In this document: one piece after another, positions 7,072 through 10,069 of the stretch
Layout of the letters: each line of letters starts with the position of its first letter
Numbering within the stretch: the stretch's first letter is position 1
Source: an uncultured Actinomyces sp.
Lineage (GTDB): Bacteria; Actinomycetota; Actinomycetes; Actinomycetales; Actinomycetaceae
DNA: 10,069 nt
Direction: 5' to 3'
Assembly (NCBI GenBank): GCA_915069725.1
Contig: CAJZFF010000039.1
Span: 1-10,069, forward strand
Translations under genes and position numbers: made by a program
The notes under the pieces: model-generated
What the model saw: the letters and a program-made list of their open reading frames with translations, nothing else
Told to the model about the DNA's origin: nothing
Database searches by the model: none

Positions 7072-7180
7072 TCGAGAACGTACTTTTCCTACGAGGACTG
7101 CGTTGTCCTCCAGTTGACTGCGGTCCGTTCCCAGTCGTCTGGAGGAGATCGCAGTCCCCGTCCGCGATGTACGTTCCCGA
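7072..7180. repeat. Gapless imperfect palindrome of about 109 bp, possible structured RNA
   Basis: Four perfectly complementary arm pairs share one centre at 7126 with no insertions or deletions: GAACGTAC (7076-7083) with 7169-7176, GGACTGCG (7095-7102) with 7150-7157, TCCTCCAG (7106-7113) with 7139-7146, and GACTG (7116-7120) with 7132-7136. An outer TCG/CGA pair (7072-7074 with 7178-7180) adds to it. Of the 45 paired positions between 7076 and 7176, 35 are Watson-Crick and 2 are G-T. The mismatches form symmetric 11x11, 3x3 and 2x2 internal loops with an 11-base apical loop. As RNA it would fold into a long interrupted hairpin; as DNA it could extrude. It lies between the kinase-like gene and a small membrane protein gene. 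It encodes no obvious protein, has no U tract and matches no RNA family I recognise. Confidence 0.85.
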
Positions 7181-7207
7181 TCCTGAGCCACCCACCACGA
7201 CGCGAAT

Positions 7208-7222
7208 TATCATGAATTGACA
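7208..7222 (+). promoter_or_regulatory. AT-rich promoter candidate for the 46-codon gene
   Basis: TATCAT at 7208-7213 is a TANNNT -10 element in an AT-rich island within GC-rich DNA. It predicts a transcript start near 7220 and a 30-nt leader to the ATG at 7250. A perfect -35-like TTGACA follows at 7217-7222, but no -10 lies 16-18 bases beyond it, so it is more likely a regulator site or chance. The -35 for TATCAT is weak (TGAGCC at 7184-7189, spacing 18). Confidence 0.4.
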
Positions 7223-7249
7223 CGGGGAGGCTCGATAAGGGAGACGGTC

Positions 7250-7390
7250 ATGCCCGCACTGACGGCGACGAGCGCGCTGGTCGGCGCCGTGGTGCTGCTC
7301 GGCGTCTGGAGCGGCAGATGGTGGGGTCGACGACGCAAGCGCGTCCTCGACGCCGAGGCCCGCAGGTTCCGCATCCGCAGAGACGGGTAG
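7250..7390 (+). CDS. Small single-pass membrane protein, 46 residues
   Basis: ATG 7250 to TAG 7388-7390 encodes a 46-residue protein of unknown function. AAGGGAG (7237-7243) sits 6 bases before the ATG, one of the best ribosome binding sites in the window. Residues 8-22 (SALVGAVVLLGVWSG) form a short hydrophobic segment after an uncharged N-terminus. A strongly basic, tryptophan-containing tail follows (RWWGRRRKR at 23-31, then an amphipathic RVLDAEARRFRIRRDG). The positive-inside rule predicts an outside N-terminus and a cytoplasmic basic tail. The gene has its own promoter candidate and a terminator hairpin 22 bases after the stop. It follows the large palindrome. It could be a small regulatory membrane protein or a type I toxin-like peptide; neither is shown. 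Real translation is likely because of the ribosome binding site and the matched terminator. Confidence 0.6.
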   Translation: MPALTATSALVGAVVLLGVWSGRWWGRRRKRVLDAEARRFRIRRDG

Positions 7391-7412
7391 TTCCCTGATC
7401 GCGGCCCTGCTG

Positions 7413-7435
7413 CCCCCTGCTCCCACAGCAGGGGG
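7413..7435 (+). terminator. GC-rich terminator hairpin after the small membrane protein gene
   Basis: CCCCCTGCT (7413-7421) pairs perfectly with AGCAGGGGG (7427-7435) around a 5-base loop (CCCAC), a 9-bp stem. No U tract follows (ACACATC), as is usual for actinobacterial intrinsic terminators. It sits 22 bases past the TAG at 7388-7390. Confidence 0.65.
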
Positions 7436-7566
7436 ACACATCACTCCCCTCCTCCCGGGGTTCACCACGAACCGGCGAATGCGCGGATGCCGCCGCAAGG
7501 ACACGCCTCTGGGACCACAGGCGGATGACGTGGCGGCGCTCACCAGCAACAATATGGACTGTTGCC

Positions 7567-7586
7567 CTCCCGGCCGACGCCGGGAG
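7567..7586 (+). promoter_or_regulatory. Hairpin in the phosphofructokinase leader
   Basis: CTCCCGGC (7567-7574) pairs perfectly with GCCGGGAG (7579-7586) around a CGAC loop. This 8-bp, very stable hairpin lies about 20 bases before the pfk ribosome binding site. It could be an mRNA-stabilising leader, an attenuator-like element or a second stop for upstream transcription. An AATATG segment (7551-7556) upstream is a weak -10 candidate for pfk. Confidence 0.45.
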
Positions 7587-7606
7587 CCCGGCCCACCGGC
7601 GCCCCC

Positions 7607-7615
7607 AGGGAAGGA
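7607..7615 (+). promoter_or_regulatory. Ribosome binding site fixing the pfk start
   Basis: AGGGAAGGA (7607-7615) lies 6 bases before ATG 7622. This favours 7622 over an in-frame TTG at 7562, which would add 20 Pro/Arg-rich residues and lies just upstream of the leader hairpin. A second ATG at 7634 is less well placed. Confidence 0.7.
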
Positions 7616-7621
7616 CCCCAC

Positions 7622-9988
7622 ATGCCAGCCGCCATGTCCTCAGACACCGTCCCCTCCCCCACCGGCTCGTCGGCCGGCCCTCTCCTCGGCCTGGACGGTG
7701 AGCCCCTGCGCATCGGGGTCCTCACCTCCGGCGGTGACGCCCAGGGCATGAACGCGGCCGTGCGGGCCGTGGTGCGCACCGCCATCCGCCTGGGGGCCAA
7801 GCCCTACGCGGTCATGGAGGGCTGGGCCGGGGCCGTGGCCGGGGGTGACGGCATCCGCCCCCTGGAGTGGGACTCGGTGGGCTCCATCCTCCAGCGCGGC
7901 GGCACCATCATCGGCACCGCCCGCTCGGCCGAGTTCCGCGAGCGCGCCGGCCAGCTGGCGGCCGCCCGCAACCTGCTGGAGCACGGCATCGACCGGCTCG
8001 TGGTCATCGGCGGCGACGGGTCCCTGACCGGCACCAACGAGTTCCGCAAGAACTGGCCCTCCCTGCTCGAGGAGCTCGTCGCCGGCGGCGACATCAGCGC
8101 GGAGACTGCCGCCGCCCATCCCGTCCTCATGGTGACCGGCCTGGTGGGCAGCATCGACAACGACCTGGTGGGCGCCGACATGACCATCGGCACCGACTCC
8201 GCCCTCCACCGCATCCTGGAGGCCATCGACGACATCTCCTCAACGGCCGCCTCCCACCAGCGCACCTTCGTCGTGGAGGTCATGGGCCGCCACTGCGGCT
8301 ACCTGGCCCTCATGGCGGCCGTGGCCGGGGGCTGTGACTACGTCCTGGTCCCCGAGCTCCCCCCGGGCAAGGACTGGGAGGAGGACATGTGCTCCAAGCT
8401 CAAGGCGGGCCGCGAGGCCGGGCGCCGCGAGTCCATGGTGATCGTCGCCGAGGGCGCCACCGACCGCGAGGGCAACCGCATCACCGCCGACGACGTCCGC
8501 CAGGTCATCGCCGACAAGCTGGGCGAGGCCGCCCGCGTCACCATCCTGGGTCACGTCCAGCGCGGTGGCCGCCCCAGCGCCTACGACCGCTGGATGTCCA
8601 CGCTGCTGGGCTGCGCCGCCGCCCGCGAGGTGGTGTCCATGGATCCGGGCAGTGAGCCGGTCATCATCGCCGAGCGCCACAACCGCATCCGCCGCCTACC
8701 GATGATGGAGCAGATCGCAGCCACCCGCGCTGTCAAGGACCTCGTGGCCGCCCACGACTACCTCGGGGCGATCCAGGCCCGCGGGGCCAGCTTCGGCAGG
8801 ATGCTCGAGCTGTTCGAGACCATGTCCACGCCTCCCGCCGAGCCGGCCACTGACTCGGGCGCGACGCCGTCGTCCACCAACCGCCCCAAGCGGGTCGCCA
8901 TCATCCACGCCGGCGGCCTGGCCCCGGGGATGAACACGGCGGCGCGCGCGGCCGTGCGCCTGGGCATCGACCACGACTTCACGATGCTGGGCGTCTACGG
9001 CGGCTTCCCCGGCCTGCTCGACGGCGACGTGCGCGAGCTGACCTGGGCCGACGTCGAGGGCTGGGTCGGTGACGGCGGTGCCCAGCTGGGCACGCGCCGC
9101 GAGGTGCCCACCATTGAGCAGCTCTACGCACTGGGGCGGGCCATCGAGCTCCATGAGATCGACGCCCTGCTGGTCATCGGCGGCTACAACGCCTACCTGA
9201 GCGCCTACCGCCTGGTCACCGAGCGGGACCGCTACCCCGCCTTCCAGATCCCGATCGTGTGCGTGCCGGCCTCCATCGACAACAACCTGCCCGGCTCCGA
9301 GCTGAGCATCGGCACCGACACGGCCCTCAACAACGCGGTGGCGGCACTGGACTCCATCAAGCTCTCCGCGGCGGCCTCCCACCGCTGCTTCGTCGCCGAG
9401 GTCATGGGCCGCAAGTGCGGCTACCTGTCCCTGATGTCGGGCCTGGCCACCGGCGCGGAGAAGGTCTACCTCAACGAGGAGGGCATCACGCTCAAGGGCC
9501 TGGCCGCCGACTCCGAGCGGATGGTGGAGTCCTTCCGCTCGGGACGCAGCCTCTACCTGGTGATCCGCAACGAGCGGGCCAGTGTCAACTACACCACCGA
9601 CGTCCTGGCCCACATCTTCGCCGAGGAGGGCAAGGGCCTCTACGACGTGCGTGAGGCGATCCTGGGCCACCAGCAGCAGGGCGGCAGCCCCACGGCCTTC
9701 GACCGGATCATGGCGACCAAGCTCGTCGCCTACTCCCTGGAGCTGTTGGCCTGCGCCCTCAAGCGCGGCGAGCCGACGGCCTCCTACGTGGGACTGGTTC
9801 GAGGCAAGGTCTCCGACCACCCGCTGGACCGTATGAACGACGACCTCGACCGCGACAACCGTCGCCCCCGTCACCAGTGGTGGCTGGGTCTGCGTCCCGC
9901 CGTGGGCCTGGTCAGCCAGGATGTCGGGACCCTGACACTTCAGGACGTGCCCGACTTCGGTGAGGCGGTCGACGACGCGGCCAGCTGA
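7622..9988 (+). CDS. pfkA: Tandem (eukaryotic-type) 6-phosphofructokinase
   Basis: Phosphorylates fructose 6-phosphate to fructose 1,6-bisphosphate, the committing step of glycolysis. The 788-residue chain is two fused PFK domains, like animal and fungal enzymes and unlike the usual bacterial chain of about 320 residues. The N-half (30-400) has TSGGDAQGMNAAVRAVV, GTARSAEFRER (Arg101), GGDG (131-134 region), GSIDND with catalytic Asp179, EVMGRHCG (219-226), AEGATD (Glu278) and LGHVQRGG (309-316). Gly after GGD and Gly before SIDND are the ATP-type residues; pyrophosphate enzymes have Asp and Lys there. A Pro/Thr/Ser linker spans about 402-424. The C-half (424-740) keeps the fold but has GGYN instead of GGDG, SIDNN (551-555), RNERASVNYTTD and LGHQQQGGSP, closely resembling the regulatory half of vertebrate PFK as I remember it. 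The N-half is therefore predicted catalytic and the C-half regulatory. The gene is monocistronic in appearance, with a terminator directly after it. Confidence 0.93.
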   Translation: MPAAMSSDTVPSPTGSSAGPLLGLDGEPLRIGVLTSGGDAQGMNAAVRAVVRTAIRLGAKPYAVMEGWAGAVAGGDGIRPLEWDSVGSILQRGGTIIGTARSAEFRERAGQLAAARNLLEHGIDRLVVIGGDGSLTGTNEFRKNWPSLLEELVAGGDISAETAAAHPVLMVTGLVGSIDNDLVGADMTIGTDSALHRILEAIDDISSTAASHQRTFVVEVMGRHCGYLALMAAVAGGCDYVLVPELPPGKDWEEDMCSKLKAGREAGRRESMVIVAEGATDREGNRITADDVRQVIADKLGEAARVTILGHVQRGGRPSAYDRWMSTLLGCAAAREVVSMDPGSEPVIIAERHNRIRRLPMMEQIAATRAVKDLVAAHDYLGAIQARGASFGRMLELFETMSTPPAEPATDSGATPSSTNRPKRVAIIHAGGLAPGMNTAARAAVRLGIDHDFTMLGVYGGFPGLLDGDVRELTWADVEGWVGDGGAQLGTRREVPTIEQLYALGRAIELHEIDALLVIGGYNAYLSAYRLVTERDRYPAFQIPIVCVPASIDNNLPGSELSIGTDTALNNAVAALDSIKLSAAASHRCFVAEVMGRKCGYLSLMSGLATGAEKVYLNEEGITLKGLAADSERMVESFRSGRSLYLVIRNERASVNYTTDVLAHIFAEEGKGLYDVREAILGHQQQGGSPTAFDRIMATKLVAYSLELLACALKRGEPTASYVGLVRGKVSDHPLDRMNDDLDRDNRRPRHQWWLGLRPAVGLVSQDVGTLTLQDVPDFGEAVDDAAS

Positions 9989-9992
9989 CCCA

Positions 9993-10017
9993 CCGGCCCC
10001 GGCAGGCGCGGGGCCGG
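9993..10017 (+). terminator. Strong GC hairpin terminating pfk
   Basis: CCGGCCCCG (9993-10001) pairs perfectly with CGGGGCCGG (10009-10017) around a 7-base loop. It begins 5 bases after the pfk TGA (9986-9988). No U tract follows; TATCGT comes two bases after the stem and looks like the -10 box of the next gene. Confidence 0.7.
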
Positions 10018-10018
10018 G

Positions 10019-10024
10019 TATCGT
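10019..10024 (+). promoter_or_regulatory. Candidate -10 box for a leaderless downstream gene
   Basis: TATCGT fits TANNNT and predicts a transcript start at 10031-10032, on the GTG at 10032. A -35 element would lie inside the terminator stem and is not recognisable. Confidence 0.4.
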
Positions 10025-10031
10025 GCCTGGC

Positions 10032-10069
10032 GTGCGCGCGCTGATACGACCCCGGTTCCTGGTGGCCTC
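10032..10069 (+). CDS. 5' end of a gene cut by the window edge (unidentified)
   Basis: GTG at 10032 opens a frame that runs to the window edge: MRALIRPRFLVA, followed by a partial codon. No Shine-Dalgarno site precedes it, but the predicted transcript start coincides with the GTG, suggesting leaderless translation. A short basic stretch followed by the beginning of hydrophobic sequence resembles the N-terminus of a membrane protein; SURF1-like proteins begin in a similar R-P-R-(F/W)-L manner. Twelve residues are far too few for a family call. Confidence 0.35.
   Translation, partial: MRALIRPRFLVA

Noticed and set aside
7072..7180. Integron attC site
   Set aside because: The folded shape and the AAC/GTT ends recall attC, but the flanks do not fit RYYYAAC/GTTRRRY (the right side reads GTTCCCG), the mismatch pattern is symmetric rather than having extrahelical bases, and there is no integrase or cassette array.
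7072..7180. Retron ncRNA
   Set aside because: A long interrupted hairpin is retron-like, but the window contains no reverse transcriptase gene.
7217..7222. TTGACA as a -35 element for the small membrane gene
   Set aside because: No TANNNT hexamer lies 16-18 bases downstream (7239-7246 is GC-rich and overlaps the ribosome binding site).
6521..7621. A 366-codon open frame on the minus strand covering the kinase-like gene's 3' half, the palindrome and the small gene
   Set aside because: It is antisense to a gene with clear kinase motifs, its translation is arginine/glycine-rich with no recognisable domain, and long spurious frames are expected in high-GC DNA.
7562..7621. TTG start for pfk 20 codons upstream
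   Set aside because: Lies at the leader hairpin with no Shine-Dalgarno site in place; ATG 7622 has AGGGAAGGA at ideal spacing.
8696..9874. A 392-codon minus-strand frame opposite pfk
   Set aside because: Low-complexity shadow of the PFK coding frame, with no domain or ribosome binding site.
1..10069. CRISPR array, tRNA, rRNA or insertion sequence
   Set aside because: No regularly spaced repeats, no cloverleaf-like sequence, no rRNA-like segment and no transposase motifs were found on reading both strands.

Overview
The window is a high-GC actinobacterial chromosome segment, most probably from Actinomyces or a close relative (Schaalia and allies). The evidence is the very GC-rich codon use, TANNNT-type -10 boxes, apparent leaderless starts, and the actinobacterial gene order sucC-sucD-DUF6350/perM. 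The genus is inferred from gene content and protein style. No rRNA, tRNA, CRISPR array or insertion sequence was recognised.

Layout from left to right. An 831-residue polytopic membrane protein on the + strand (101-2596) has a faint PrsW-like core, a coiled-coil-prone segment and an unrecognised cytosolic C-terminal domain; its start looks leaderless. It runs head-on into a minus-strand operon read sucC (6006-4801), sucD (4797-3856), perM-like DUF6350 protein (3859-2606). That operon makes both subunits of succinyl-CoA synthetase plus a membrane protein linked in mycobacteria to cell division. Spacing is tight: 3 nt between sucC and sucD, and a 4-nt TTGA overlap into a TTG-started perM.

Upstream of sucC, a divergent region (6007-6244) holds candidate promoters both ways, a perfect 14-bp palindrome and a 9-bp direct repeat. 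Rightward from it lies a small accessory-looking segment (about 6219-7435) with less extreme codon bias. It contains an aminoglycoside-phosphotransferase-fold protein of the trifolitoxin-immunity-like type, a gapless imperfect palindrome of about 109 bp, and a 46-codon small membrane protein with its own promoter candidate, strong Shine-Dalgarno site and terminator hairpin. The small protein is a complete gene that a length cut-off would miss, and the palindrome is the most unexplained structure in the window.

The right third encodes a 788-residue tandem 6-phosphofructokinase (7622-9988). Its N-half carries an intact ATP-type catalytic site and its C-half a degenerate site like the regulatory half of animal and fungal enzymes. 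It ends in a strong GC hairpin, followed at once by a TATCGT -10 box and a probable leaderless GTG start of another gene cut by the window edge.

Metabolically, the window pairs the committing step of glycolysis with the succinyl-CoA/succinate step of the TCA cycle. They lie on opposite strands and are separated by the accessory segment, so shared regulation is not indicated.
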